A DNA stretch of 64,000 bases. Origin: Streptomyces sp. CB02959. Lineage in GTDB: Bacteria; Actinomycetota; Actinomycetes; Streptomycetales; Streptomycetaceae. Positions within the stretch are counted from its first letter, which is position 1. Every line of letters starts with the position of its first letter. Both the position numbers and the translations under genes were made by a program. The notes below the pieces were generated by a model. That model did no database searches. It was not told the origin of the DNA and saw nothing but the letters and a program-made list of their open reading frames with translations. This document shows positions 49,245 to 58,029 of the stretch, piece by piece. The stretch is taken from the NCBI RefSeq assembly GCF_002803155.1, contig NZ_NNBP01000024.1, positions 62,001 through 126,000 on the forward strand. The letters are read 5' to 3'.

Positions 49245-49496
49245 CTATTGGGCAGACCATAGGATTATGATCACATCGCGGATGCTGCGTTTCCGCAGGT
49301 GATCGCGGCAACGATCCGATGATCTAAACGAAACGGCCGACCCCTGCGGTGCGGCCCGTCGCACTGCCAAGTAGTCGGACCAGTTCCCGCCGGCGAGGGT
49401 GGCCCAGCGTTCGGCTGTCTTGGGGTGGATGCCGAGCAGGTCGGCGATGACCATGGGCGGCAGGTCTACTACCTGGATCACCGCGGACCACGGCAA
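49245..49496 (-). pseudogene. Tail of an integrase-like protein (second copy of this type)
   Basis: VVDLPPMVIADLLGIHPKTA, ERWATLAGGNWSDYLAVRRA matches the C-terminal pattern of the remnant at 34740-35180 (VLADLLGLHTNTAVRW then DYLAAR). Upstream parts are absent. Confidence 0.55.
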
Positions 49497-49553
49497 GCCG
49501 CAGCGAGTGACCGGCGGGCGTGGGCGAAACAGCCGGCGCGCACCCGCCGGAGA

Positions 49554-49769
49554 TTATGGGGCGGTCGAGGTTGCGTCCGCCGCCGTGACGCCTGCTGACG
49601 CCTGATCCGGGACCGCGGCCGCGGCCGGAGCGGGGATCGAAAGGGCCCGGGCGGCGCTGGCGACGACCACGGTGGGAGGAAGAGCCCCCAGGACCGCCAG
49701 CACTGTCAGGGGCTGCCACACGGACAACCGAATCGAGGGCGCCCTCGGGGCGGTGCGACGGCCGCTCAC
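49554..49769 (-). CDS. Small membrane protein, 71 aa
   Basis: GTG 49769. Basic start, one hydrophobic span (WQPLTVLAVLGALPPTVVVA SAA region) and an Ala/Pro/Ser-rich outside tail. It starts about 43 bases after the stop of the next upstream gene (49813-50223) and probably shares its transcript. Unknown function. Confidence 0.45.
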   Translation of the reverse strand: MSGRRTAPRAPSIRLSVWQPLTVLAVLGALPPTVVVASAARALSIPAPAAAAVPDQASAGVTAADATSTAP

Positions 49770-49812
49770 CGTGCCGCCTTCGGGTGCGTCTCCGGCATGA
49801 TCGGTGCAGAGG

Positions 49813-50223
49813 TCACTTAACCTCACCGCCCGCAGCCAGCGGAGCCCACGAGTAACGCACCTCGACGCCTTGGTCCTGCAGCCATCGGATCTCGCGATGC
49901 CGCATCTCGTGCGAGGCATCCGGAGAGATCGCCGCCGGCCACCTGACGATGACCGTGCCGACCTTGCCCTCCGCCACCAGTTCGCGGACCCGCATCCAGC
50001 CGTCGCGATGGCACGGATCGGGCTCCCCAAACGCGTCCGAAACCACCTCGACGAGGCGGAGCTTGCGCATGGTGGCGAACTCGCGGCCTTCCTCTTCGGC
50101 GCGCCGGGCGGCGAGGGTGGGGGTCAGACGGCCCCGTTCCGCGCACACGTACAGCACGGCAGCACTGCTGTCAGGGCGAGCAGCGATGGCGGTTGTCTCC
50201 GGGGTGTCCGGCGTCGTGGTCAT
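49813..50223 (-). CDS. Plasmid-type conserved protein, resolvase-like region, 136 aa
   Basis: Start at ATG 50223. SSAAVLYVCAERGRLTPTLA, ARRAEEEGREFATMRKLRLV, GWMRVRELVAEGKVGTVIVR, WLQDQGVEVRY gives strand-helix pattern like the N-terminal domain of serine recombinases, but the catalytic Ser region is replaced. Homologues are frequent next to XRE-TPR regulators of Streptomyces arms; here such a regulator is divergent at 50409. Role unknown. Confidence 0.6.
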   Translation of the reverse strand: MTTTPDTPETTAIAARPDSSAAVLYVCAERGRLTPTLAARRAEEEGREFATMRKLRLVEVVSDAFGEPDPCHRDGWMRVRELVAEGKVGTVIVRWPAAISPDASHEMRHREIRWLQDQGVEVRYSWAPLAAGGEVK

Positions 50224-50408
50224 GGTGTGGCCTCTTCGTCGTCTGGGTGCCCGGTCCGCCCTCGGGGGTGAGGGGGACCGGGCCGTCAACGGTCGTCCGG
50301 GGGCGATCACCGAACGGCCGGTAAACACTCAACCCCGCTGCGCCACACCGGGTAAGGGAGCAGTGTGGAGGCAGGGTTGAACTGGTTGAACGCACCCGGG
50401 GGTCATCG

Positions 50409-51749
50409 ATGGCACGTCGGCCACGCACACCGAATACAGCGCTTGCGGCCTTGATGCAGGCGGGAGGAATTGGAAACGCCCAGCTCGCCCGCCGGGTGAA
50501 TGCCGCCGGCGCCGAGTTTGAGCTCTGGCTGCACTACGACAAGACCAGCGTGTCTCACTGGCTCGCAGGATCCGTCCCGAAGCCCGAGGCGCGGCCCGCC
50601 ATCACCGAGGCGCTCTCCCGGACGCTCGGACGACCCGTAACGTGCGCGGAAATCGGCTGGCCGACCGTGGCAGAACCGGCCGCAGAAGGCGACGTCGTGA
50701 CGGGAGTCGTCGACCTGAGTCGCACAGACATGGATCCCTCGCGCCGGGGCGTGTTGAAGACCGGCATGTACGCCGCAGCGCTGGCCGTCCCGCGGTTCGA
50801 AGACGTCAAGGGCCGGCTGGAGGCGACGGCGGCCGGGCGGACAGTGCACATCGGCCGGTCCGACGTCGAGACAGTGCGCACCATGACCGACAAGGTCGCC
50901 GACATCCTCGACCAAGTCGGGGCCGGGCATGCCCGGCCGATGGCCGCCGCCTTCCTGGTGAACACCGCCGGCCCCTACCTGCGCGCGAGCGGCACCGAAG
51001 AGGTCACCCGCGCCATGCGGGCCACCGTCGCGGACTTCGTGTACCTCACCGGCTGGATGGCCATGTACGAGAACCAACACGGCTTGGGCCAGGCGTATTA
51101 CCTGCGCGCGCTCGAACTCGCCGGTGCCGCCGAGGACCACGTCACCTACTGCCGCACCCTGCGCGGCATGAGTCTGCAAGCAACCCATCTTGGCCACGGC
51201 ACCAAGGGCCTGGAACTCGCCGACGCCGCCGCCGCGGCCGCGCCCTCCGCAGGCCCACGCCTGATCGCGTTCCTGCGCGGTCAGCAGGCCACCGCGGCGG
51301 CCATGACCGGCGACCGGCACACCGCCCTGACCTGGCTACGCCAGACCGAGACCGCACTGTCGCGCGCGGACAACCGGCGCGACGCCGTGGGCGGCTACGA
51401 CCAGGCCGCCTACTTCTTCCACGAAGCACACGTGCGCTGGCACTTGGGCGACAAGGCCGGCTCCATCACCTCCCTGCACCGCTCGAACACGGCCCGTTCA
51501 CCGCTGGAGCGGCAGGGCCGCCTGCACTGCCTCGGCGTGATCGCCGAGCGCCAGTTCCGCATGCGGCACGTTGAGGCCGCATGCCAGACCTGGAACACCT
51601 TCCTCGACGAGCACGTGACGATCTCCTCCGCCCGCGGTGACGAACACCTGCAGACAATGCTGAAGGCGCTCCCCGCCTACCGCCGTGTCGCCGGAGTGCG
51701 GGAGCTGGAGGAACGCGCCCGGCATGTCGCCGCCCGCAAAACAGCCTGA
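50409..51749 (+). CDS. XRE-type regulator with TPR domain
   Basis: 446 residues. TALAALMQAGGIGNAQLARR, VNAAGAEFELWLHYDKTSVS, HWLAGSVPKPEARPAITEAL is the HTH with Y/K-S-V-HWL recognition helix. From residue about 150 come helical repeats (AYYLRALELAGAAEDHVTYC, TALTWLRQTETALSRADNRR, GSITSLHRSNTARSPLERQG). Very common architecture in Streptomyces, usually beside small accessory proteins. Divergent from the 50223 gene. A hairpin-like CCGGTAAACACTC stretch lies in the gap, but no clear operator was identified. Confidence 0.85.
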   Translation: MARRPRTPNTALAALMQAGGIGNAQLARRVNAAGAEFELWLHYDKTSVSHWLAGSVPKPEARPAITEALSRTLGRPVTCAEIGWPTVAEPAAEGDVVTGVVDLSRTDMDPSRRGVLKTGMYAAALAVPRFEDVKGRLEATAAGRTVHIGRSDVETVRTMTDKVADILDQVGAGHARPMAAAFLVNTAGPYLRASGTEEVTRAMRATVADFVYLTGWMAMYENQHGLGQAYYLRALELAGAAEDHVTYCRTLRGMSLQATHLGHGTKGLELADAAAAAAPSAGPRLIAFLRGQQATAAAMTGDRHTALTWLRQTETALSRADNRRDAVGGYDQAAYFFHEAHVRWHLGDKAGSITSLHRSNTARSPLERQGRLHCLGVIAERQFRMRHVEAACQTWNTFLDEHVTISSARGDEHLQTMLKALPAYRRVAGVRELEERARHVAARKTA

Positions 51750-51854
51750 CCCGCCTCGGCTGCCACACAAGTCTCTCCGTCACCACGACCTCAACGCGGG
51801 CTTGCGGCAGCCCAGCCGTCGATTGCCCGGCCGCTCGTGGGCCGGGTGCCGGAG

Positions 51855-52316
51855 TCACTGAGTGCGCAGGACCGTGTCGGGCCGGCAGACCGGGCAGGGC
51901 ACCCCGACGGCTGGGTCGGCCAGCATCTCCAGGGCTTCGAGGTCGGTCAGCAGGCGCTCGGCGTTCTCGGCTTGGGCGCAGTCGGTCCGGTGCACGAAGA
52001 AGTCCGACCACGCGGGCTGGGGTGCCGGGGCCAGTCGCCAGCGCTGCCGTTCCTCGGGTGGTGGGGCGTGGATCGCGCGGTAGTCCTCACCCTCGATCGG
52101 CTGGATGATCGGGTGCGGAGCCGACCCTTCGAAGAGATGGACGGCCGGGGAGGGGCCATAGCGCCGGTCGTCAACCCGCGTCGGGAGCTCCAGGGTGTAG
52201 TCGTACCAGAAGCGGCCTCTTCGGTCCGGCCGACACCGCGTCACCTGTACCTGGACCCGTTGGCCGTCAGGGAGGTGGAGCTCGGCCCGGGGGTAGACGT
52301 GGCCTTCTTCATCCAT
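51855..52316 (-). CDS. Hypothetical protein (DUF6233-like C-terminus), 153 aa
   Basis: Starts at ATG 52316, 2 bases after the stop of the preceding gene. DEEGHVYPRAELHLPDGQRV, then FWYDYTLELPTRV in the first half. The C-terminal half has FFVHRTDCAQAENAERLLTD and VPCPVCRPDTVL, a Cys cluster as in Streptomyces DUF6233 proteins that pair with the helical protein encoded upstream. Function unknown. Confidence 0.6.
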   Translation of the reverse strand: MDEEGHVYPRAELHLPDGQRVQVQVTRCRPDRRGRFWYDYTLELPTRVDDRRYGPSPAVHLFEGSAPHPIIQPIEGEDYRAIHAPPPEERQRWRLAPAPQPAWSDFFVHRTDCAQAENAERLLTDLEALEMLADPAVGVPCPVCRPDTVLRTQ

Positions 52317-52318
52317 GG

Positions 52319-52660
52319 CTACGCAGGGTCCGGGTCTCCGGCGGTGACGTGCTTGAGTGCGGACCGGGCCGCTGGTGCGTCGTCGCAGGTGGACCAGAAG
52401 TCGTGGGTGACCACGCGTTCGCTCAAGTGCAGCACGCGGGCGCGGAGCTCGGCGACCTGCTGCTGCTCGGCGTCGCTCCAGCCGGGGGAGTCCGGCCGGT
52501 GGCTCGCGTAGTAGCCGCCGCCGGTCTCCTTGGCGCGGGTCCAGCCGGGCATCGCCTCCACCGACCACGTCAGGGTCGCGTACAGCTCTGCGAGGTCGGT
52601 CTTCGCCTGCGTCAATTCAGCGTGTGCGCTGAGTAGCGCAGGAGGGAATTCGAAACTCAC
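52319..52660 (-). CDS. Small helical protein paired with the DUF6233-like gene, 113 aa
   Basis: GTG 52660. VSFEFPPALLSAHAELTQAK, TDLAELYATLTWSVEAMPGW, GGGYYASHRPDSPGWSDAEQ, QQVAELRARVLHLSERVVTH. Its first 60 residues are closely matched by the broken copy at 56196-56435. Cytoplasmic. Function unknown. Confidence 0.65.
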   Translation of the reverse strand: MSFEFPPALLSAHAELTQAKTDLAELYATLTWSVEAMPGWTRAKETGGGYYASHRPDSPGWSDAEQQQVAELRARVLHLSERVVTHDFWSTCDDAPAARSALKHVTAGDPDPA

Positions 52661-52830
52661 TCGAACAGCATACGAGTTCGCTGCGCTCGGCCGAGCGGAC
52701 CGCGCGGTGGCGGCGATCGCTGGGGCAAGACGACGGTGGGCAGCCCTAGTGTGGCCGGCGATGTCGGCCACCCTGTGGGCATGATCCGGCGCCGATCCGC
52801 CCGCGTGCCGTCACTTGCCGATCTTGCTCA

Positions 52831-55209
52831 TCAATCGGTCGATAGATCAGCAGCGGCACTTCCTGCTCTGCCCCGCCACCGGGCGAGGTCGTGCTGGGTG
52901 AGGAGGGTGTCAGGATGATCGGGGCCCAGCACACGTATCCGGTCGGCCAGCAGTTCCTCGAACGCCGCAACTGCACCGGCCACATCCCCACCTTCCCCTC
53001 GCCACAGGGCGAGGCTGTGCCGGGAGACGAGGGTGTGCGGGTGGTCCGGGCCCAGCACGCGCGTCTGGTCGGCCAGCAGGCCCTCGAACGCCGCGACCGC
53101 ACCGGCCACATCCCCCGCTCTGCCCCGGACGTGGGCGAGGTCGTGCTGGGTGACGAGGGTGTCAGGATGATCGGGGCCCAGCACACGTATCCGGTCGGCC
53201 AGCAGTTCCTCGAACGCCGCGGCCGCACCGGCCACGTCCCCCGCCGCCCCCCGCCACAGGGCGAGGTTGTGCCGGATGATGAGGGTGTGTGGGTGGTCCG
53301 GGCCCAGCACGCGCGTTTCGTCGGCCAGCAGTTCCTCGAACGCTGCGATCGCACCGGCCACGTCCCCCGCCGCCCCCCGCCGCCGGGCGAGGTTGTGCCG
53401 GGTGATGAGGGTGTGTGGGTGGTCCGGGCCCAGCACCCGCGTCTGGTCGGCCAGCAGCTCGGCTAGTGCTGCGGCCGCACCGGCCGCATCCCCCGCTTCC
53501 CCTCGCCACCGGGCAAGGTTGCTGCGGGTGGTGAGGGTGTCAAGGTGCTCCGGCCCCAGGCGGTCGCGGGTGGTGATGGCCATGTGCTCGAAGTGGTCGC
53601 GAGCGGTGGTGACCTGGCCGCTCTCACCGAGGCTGATGCCGATACGGAAGAGCACCGCGTGGGAGGCGGGCCGGTACAAGGCGTCTTCGGCGGTGCGGAT
53701 AAGGGCAGTCGTGTTGGCACGCAAGGCCTGGGCAAGGACGGTGTCGCGTTCGATGGCGGGCCAGGCAGCAGTGAGGGCGTCGGCAGCGGTGAGGGCGACC
53801 TGGTCGTGCTGGTCGGGGGTGAGGGTGTCACGGGTGGCACGTTGGATGAGCTGGTGAACACGGACGGCCTGATGGGGGGCGGTGAGGGTGTGATCGATGA
53901 GGCTGAGCCGGTGCAGGGCGCGCAGGGCCTGCACGGCGTCCCAGGCGGAAACCGGCTCTAGCTCACCGGCGGGGCCTGGACTGGTTCGGCTGCGGTGCTG
54001 GGTGAGGTGGGTGAGAGCGGGCGTACTGGTCAGGACGGTCTGGGGGATGCCGTTGGGGTCGAGTAGGGCTGTCAGGTGGAGCATGGGTCGGGCCAGGCCG
54101 GCGGGGCGGAGGGTATTGGCGCGGTCGATGGACAGGGACCAAGCGGCGGCGAGGGGAAGGGCCTGTTCGTCGGGGAGCTGATCAGGGGTGGTGTCGGCGA
54201 GTGCGGTGGCACGGTCGGCCAGCAGAGTGCGGTAGGCAGCCACATCGTCGCCGGAGTCGATGAGGTAGGCGGAGCCCTGGGAAAGAGCCAGGGGTAGATG
54301 GCCGAGGTCGCAGGCGAGGGCGGTGAGCTGGTCCGCGGGCTCGTGGCGCCCGTGGGCGGCCAGGGACACGGTGAGGTAGGCGAGGGCTTCGGCCTTGGTG
54401 AACTGGCCGATCTCGACGCGACGGCGGCCTTCTCCGGTCAGGGCGGCGTCGCGGCGGCGGGTGGTGACCAAAGTCCGGCCGTTTGGGCTGGCAGGCGGCC
54501 ACAGGCCGTTAAGGTCGCTGGGGTCGGCGACGTCGTCCAGGACGATCAGCCACCGGCACGGTCTTGCCCCTGCCTTTGGGGTCAGCCAGGCCAGAAAGAT
54601 CCGCGCGGCCTGCTCGGGATCGTCGGGGTCGGCCAGGCACAGTTCGGCGCCGGACTGTGCATAGCTGGTCACCACCGCCGAGCGGGTGCTCGCGGTGGCC
54701 CAGACCAATACATCCAGGTTGCCGTCTTGCCAGGTGGTGCGGGCGTAGTCGGCGGCGAGCTGGGTTTTGCCCACCCCGCCCATGCCGGTCAGGACCTGGC
54801 CCAGCACGGCAGTGCCGCCGCCGTCAACCGCCGCCCGCAGCCGTTGTGCCTCGGCGCGGTGCTGGAAGGACTGCGCCCGGGAGGGGATCACACCGACCTG
54901 GTGCGGCCAGGCGGCCGGTGTGCCCGGCGCGGCCTGCTGTACGAGGGTGACGCTGTCGATCGCCAGGTACCCGGTGTTGGCCAGGCCGCCCTTGCTGGCG
55001 GTGGCGGCTCCTGTATGACTCACGTGTACCGGGCTGGCGGGCCCTCGGAGCGGTCCGGTGTAGCCGGATACCGCCGTGGCACCGTCGCGGGCGGTGGCAT
55101 CACCGGTCTCCGTGGCGGCTACCGACGGCCCGCGCTTTGTGTTTGCGGCCTCGGGCCGGGCGCTGGGGTCTGCGTCCGGGTCGGGGCGGCGATTGGGCCA
55201 TCTCACCAT
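52831..55209 (-). CDS. NB-ARC ATPase with C-terminal TPR repeats
   Basis: 792 residues from ATG 55209 (GGGAGGG 9 bases before). A disordered N-terminus of about 110 residues is followed by the NB-ARC/STAND ATPase: VLTGMGGVGKTQLAADYART is the P-loop, WLIVLDDVADP Walker B, TLVTTRRRD sensor 1 and LGHLPLALSQGSAYL the GLPL-type motif. A winged-helix-like linker follows. The C-terminal about 250 residues are kinesin-light-chain-type TPRs of 42 residues, RVLGPDHPHTL at the head of each. STAND proteins act as switches in signalling or anti-phage defence. A small membrane protein gene precedes it. Confidence 0.92.
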   Translation of the reverse strand: MVRWPNRRPDPDADPSARPEAANTKRGPSVAATETGDATARDGATAVSGYTGPLRGPASPVHVSHTGAATASKGGLANTGYLAIDSVTLVQQAAPGTPAAWPHQVGVIPSRAQSFQHRAEAQRLRAAVDGGGTAVLGQVLTGMGGVGKTQLAADYARTTWQDGNLDVLVWATASTRSAVVTSYAQSGAELCLADPDDPEQAARIFLAWLTPKAGARPCRWLIVLDDVADPSDLNGLWPPASPNGRTLVTTRRRDAALTGEGRRRVEIGQFTKAEALAYLTVSLAAHGRHEPADQLTALACDLGHLPLALSQGSAYLIDSGDDVAAYRTLLADRATALADTTPDQLPDEQALPLAAAWSLSIDRANTLRPAGLARPMLHLTALLDPNGIPQTVLTSTPALTHLTQHRSRTSPGPAGELEPVSAWDAVQALRALHRLSLIDHTLTAPHQAVRVHQLIQRATRDTLTPDQHDQVALTAADALTAAWPAIERDTVLAQALRANTTALIRTAEDALYRPASHAVLFRIGISLGESGQVTTARDHFEHMAITTRDRLGPEHLDTLTTRSNLARWRGEAGDAAGAAAALAELLADQTRVLGPDHPHTLITRHNLARRRGAAGDVAGAIAAFEELLADETRVLGPDHPHTLIIRHNLALWRGAAGDVAGAAAAFEELLADRIRVLGPDHPDTLVTQHDLAHVRGRAGDVAGAVAAFEGLLADQTRVLGPDHPHTLVSRHSLALWRGEGGDVAGAVAAFEELLADRIRVLGPDHPDTLLTQHDLARWRGRAGSAAADLSTD
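52900..53470 (-). repeat. Tandem 126-bp repeats encoding TPR units
   Basis: The phrase GGGCCCAGCAC recurs near 52920, 53046, 53172, 53298 and 53424, exactly 126 bases apart, within highly similar 126-bp units. A sixth, diverged unit precedes at about 53550. Confidence 0.9.
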
Positions 55210-55252
55210 CGGACAGAAACCCTCCCGCATGCTTGTGACCGCTCCGGCCCGG

Positions 55253-55615
55253 TCAGCTGAAGTCGATACCCGTATTTGCGCTGCTGTCAGGCCCGTCCGC
55301 AGTGGCGTCCCCGGTTCGCTCTGCCTGGACGGGCCCGCTCCCGGCATCTTGCGGGTGTCGCACGCCAGTGGACGCCTGGCCCCCACCGGTGGCCTTGGCC
55401 TTCCCGGTATCGACCACCGCAACCCCGGGCTGTGGGTTGGCCGAGGACTGCATCAGCGCCCAAACCAGGGCGGCAATACCGGTGGCCCCCTGAACTGAGG
55501 CGGCAACCAGCTGGCCGGTATCCGGGTTGTCCAGCAGCCAGAAGAACGGCGTCGACACGGTCAACACGGCCGCGACCACCATGACCGTGATCTTCCTGCT
55601 TCGCGACACACTCAC
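55253..55615 (-). CDS. Small membrane protein in the NB-ARC operon, 120 aa
   Basis: GTG 55615 after GGGAGGGGG. Basic start SRSRKITVMVVAAVLTVSTP, FFWLL is one membrane segment; LVAASVQGATGIAALVWALM a second. The remaining half is a low-complexity Gly/Ala/Asp tail ending NTGIDFS. It ends 43 bases before the NB-ARC ATPase and could place that protein at the membrane (inference). FxS-type tails are known in Streptomyces peptides, but this end does not fit them closely. Confidence 0.65.
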   Translation of the reverse strand: MSVSRSRKITVMVVAAVLTVSTPFFWLLDNPDTGQLVAASVQGATGIAALVWALMQSSANPQPGVAVVDTGKAKATGGGQASTGVRHPQDAGSGPVQAERTGDATADGPDSSANTGIDFS

Positions 55616-55720
55616 TCGCCCCCTCCCCGCAGCCGACGAACGTGCGCCCTCAGCAGCATTGGATGAAATGCACTGATAGCACAGGACGCCTCCGCACAAC
55701 CACCAGTTCTCCGCACGCTG

Positions 55721-55960
55721 TTGGTACTCGCCGTCCCGCCGCCACCCGGCACAGGTGGCCTCGCCCTCGTGGACCAAGCCACACCAGCCGACCAGGCTCT
55801 GCTGTCCTGCCTGGTGGCCGCGGGGGACCCGAACATCGCTTCGTCCTATCGTGAGGTCGCCGGCGCACTCGGGCTGGAGTCACCCGAGGATCCCAGCGTC
55901 CTGCGCGACGTCGTCGACGCAGACGTTCAGCAGGCCCACCACTACTGGCGCTACCGGTAG
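55721..55960 (+). CDS. Small hypothetical protein, 79 aa or shorter
   Basis: LVDQATPADQALLSCLVAAG, DPNIASSYREVAGALGLESP, EDPSVLRDVVDADVQQAHHY has good coding character. The start is uncertain: TTG 55721 or GTG 55769. No family recognised. Confidence 0.45.
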   Translation: MVLAVPPPPGTGGLALVDQATPADQALLSCLVAAGDPNIASSYREVAGALGLESPEDPSVLRDVVDADVQQAHHYWRYR

Positions 55961-56104
55961 CACCACGGCTGAGATGCCCAACCGCGTACGTCAGGCCTGG
56001 GAAGGCGCCACTTCAAGGCGCCGCTCGCCCGTACGACGTGGTGCGATCACGTCGGAGTAGTGGTGGTCGAACGTCAGAATGAGAGGTCGGCGCAGGCGCC
56101 GCGG

Positions 56105-56435
56105 TCACTGGCCCATCCCCTGCAGGTATTCGTGAACGCGCTCGGACAGGTCGGCCGGGCCATCGAACAACGCAGGCCGATCGGGAACGTCCGGATCATC
56201 CGCAAGCGAAGTGCCCGGGACCGCTACTTGCCCAGCAGCCCACTGCATCACTCCAGCCGGGGGAGTCCGGCCGGTGGCTCTCGTAGTAGCCGCCGCCGGT
56301 CTCCTTGGCACGGGACCAGCCCTGTAGTTCCTCCACCGACCACGGCAAGGCCGCGTACAGCTCCGCGAGGTCGGCCTTCGCCTGGACCAGCTCAGTCTGC
56401 ACGCTCAGCAGCTCGGAAGGAAAATCGAAACTCAC
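56105..56435 (-). pseudogene. Broken paralogue of the 52319-52660 gene joined to another gene tail
   Basis: MSFDFPSELLSVQTELVQAK, ADLAELYAALPWSVEELQGW, GGGYYESHRPDSPGWSDA parallels the 52660 protein, then diverges abruptly. In another frame the continuation GTSLADDPDVPDRPALFDGP, ADLSERVHEYLQGMGQ ends at 56105 and looks like the tail of an unrelated gene. Confidence 0.7.
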
Positions 56436-56507
56436 TCGAACGGGATACGGGCTCGATGCCCGTCCCCAGCACTTCCGCGCCGGCGGTCACCGGCGGGTTG
56501 CAGGGCC

Positions 56508-57176
56508 CTAGTCGTCGAAGTGATCGTCGTTGTGCAGACGGGTGTTGAGGTCGGTGACCCACTCCAGAGCCCAGCTGCGCAACATCGCAATCTGATCGTC
56601 GGAAAGGCCGTAGTCGGCGAAGTCCTGGTCATCCCACCACTCGGCGCCGGCGAGGCGGTCACGCAGGTCGTGGAGGCTGAACTCGAAGCGGGCATGGCGG
56701 CGGCCGAGGCTTTCAAGGTCGGCGGTGGTGCGATGCCGGGTAGCAGCGTGGACGTCGATGAGGTCGCGGACCGCGCCGCGGTCCGCGAGCGCGCGGACCT
56801 TCGTCCCGATCACGTCGTCCAGCGAGAGCACCGGACCGTACTCGGTGACCGTGGGCGGGGCCCAGAACGCCTCCTTGAGGACGTCGACCTCGCACTCCTC
56901 GCCCGTGGTGGGATCGGTGGCGATGAGCCGACCCGACAGCGGGCCGGACTCGATGAGCCGGACGCCCCAGCCACGCCCGGCCAGGCCGTCGCCGACCGTG
57001 TGGATGATCTCGTCGATGGGAGCCGGGTTCTCGGTGGCCACGTCCAGGTCTTGGGAGAGCCGGTCCACCAAGCCGTGTGCTTGCACGGCGTACCCGCCGG
57101 TGATCACCAGCGGGTAGGGGGTGCCGATCGCGAGGACGTCGGCCAGGAGCCGGCGGTGCAGATCTGTCAGGTTCAC
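56508..57176 (-). CDS. AbiEii/AbiGii-type nucleotidyltransferase toxin
   Basis: 222 residues, GTG 57176. LVITGGYAVQAHGLVDRLSQ, DLDVATENPAPI contains the G-G and D-x-D signature of the nucleotidyltransferase fold. CEVDVLKEAFWAPP gives the third Asp, and VLSLDDVIGTKVRALADRGA, VRDLIDVHA is the AbiEii-specific C-terminal block. Type IV-like toxin-antitoxin toxins of this family transfer nucleotides to RNA and can act in abortive infection. Its start overlaps the upstream gene's stop by 4 bases, the standard TA arrangement. Confidence 0.88.
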   Translation of the reverse strand: MNLTDLHRRLLADVLAIGTPYPLVITGGYAVQAHGLVDRLSQDLDVATENPAPIDEIIHTVGDGLAGRGWGVRLIESGPLSGRLIATDPTTGEECEVDVLKEAFWAPPTVTEYGPVLSLDDVIGTKVRALADRGAVRDLIDVHAATRHRTTADLESLGRRHARFEFSLHDLRDRLAGAEWWDDQDFADYGLSDDQIAMLRSWALEWVTDLNTRLHNDDHFDD

Positions 57177-57541
57177 GCGGCTGTCGCAGCCCTCATCGAG
57201 GTGAGTTCGGGGAAGGCTGCTTCCCACACGTCCCTGATCGGGCGGCTGATCAGCGTGCGCAGCACCGGCCACTGCGCGAGGAGCAGATCCCGGTTCAGGA
57301 AGTCGATCAGGTCCTGGCGCTGTCCTTCGGCCAGGACGGTGCGGTACAGGCTCATCCGGGAACGCGGCTGCTCCAGGCCGTAGGAGCGGCGGCCCGACCA
57401 GACCACGTGCAGCGGTAGGTCGACCGTGCCGTGGGCGGGACCGGCCAGGTCGTCCAGTCGAGCGGGCAAGCGTCCTGCGTACTGCGTACACAGCAGCTCG
57501 AACGCGTTCGGCACCGGAAACGAGGGAGACTGCACGGCCAT
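57173..57541 (-). CDS. Putative antitoxin/partner of the AbiEii-type toxin, 122 aa
   Basis: Start at ATG 57541; the open frame continues to 57838 but without coding look. MAVQSPSFPVPNAFELLCTQ, YAGRLPARLDDLAGPAHGTV, DLPLHVVWSGRRSYGLEQPR, SRMSLYRTVLAEGQRQDLID. GTGA overlap with the toxin gene. Streptomyces AbiEii-like genes are usually preceded by such an unassigned small gene rather than a classic AbiEi; the antitoxin role is inferred from position. Confidence 0.65.
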   Translation of the reverse strand: MAVQSPSFPVPNAFELLCTQYAGRLPARLDDLAGPAHGTVDLPLHVVWSGRRSYGLEQPRSRMSLYRTVLAEGQRQDLIDFLNRDLLLAQWPVLRTLISRPIRDVWEAAFPELTSMRAATAA

Positions 57542-58029
57542 GCCCCCAGTATTGCGTGTCGGCGTCTGCTTCGTGCGCCAGGTGCGGGGAGAGGGTGCGA
57601 CTGACTCGATCGCTCCGGGACAGGGCGCACTTCCGCGGGTCGCTGGGAGGGGCTGCGCTGCGGGAGACGGCTGCATGAACGGCGTCCGGTCAGGCCGCAT
57701 CGTGGCCCACCCAGCCTGGCATCGCGGCGCGGCGGTCAGGGCGGCCCGAGCGAGGTGGAGGCGCCTGGTCGGCATGGTTTTGGGTGACGGTCTGGAACCG
57801 GGACAAAACCGTCCAGTATTTTTTGCCTCTCGCGCCAAAAGCGCTGTCTGAATTACCTGATCCGCAGAACGTTATGACTGTGGCCTTGAGTTTTACTGTC
57901 AAGTAATTTTGTGCTCGGCGTGTTGGCCGCAGGGAGAGGTTCTCGCCAGTCCTCGAAAATCGCTCGAATGAAAGTTCTTCGCGCTGATACAAATGTCGGT
58001 GTCAGATCTTCGCGAGAAACGGGGAAGCG
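57542..58029. other. Promoter region, no gene
   Basis: A+T-rich from about 57840 to 58020; contains the promoters of the secreted-protein gene. Its ribosome binding site is GGGGAAGCG before 58030. Confidence 0.3.
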
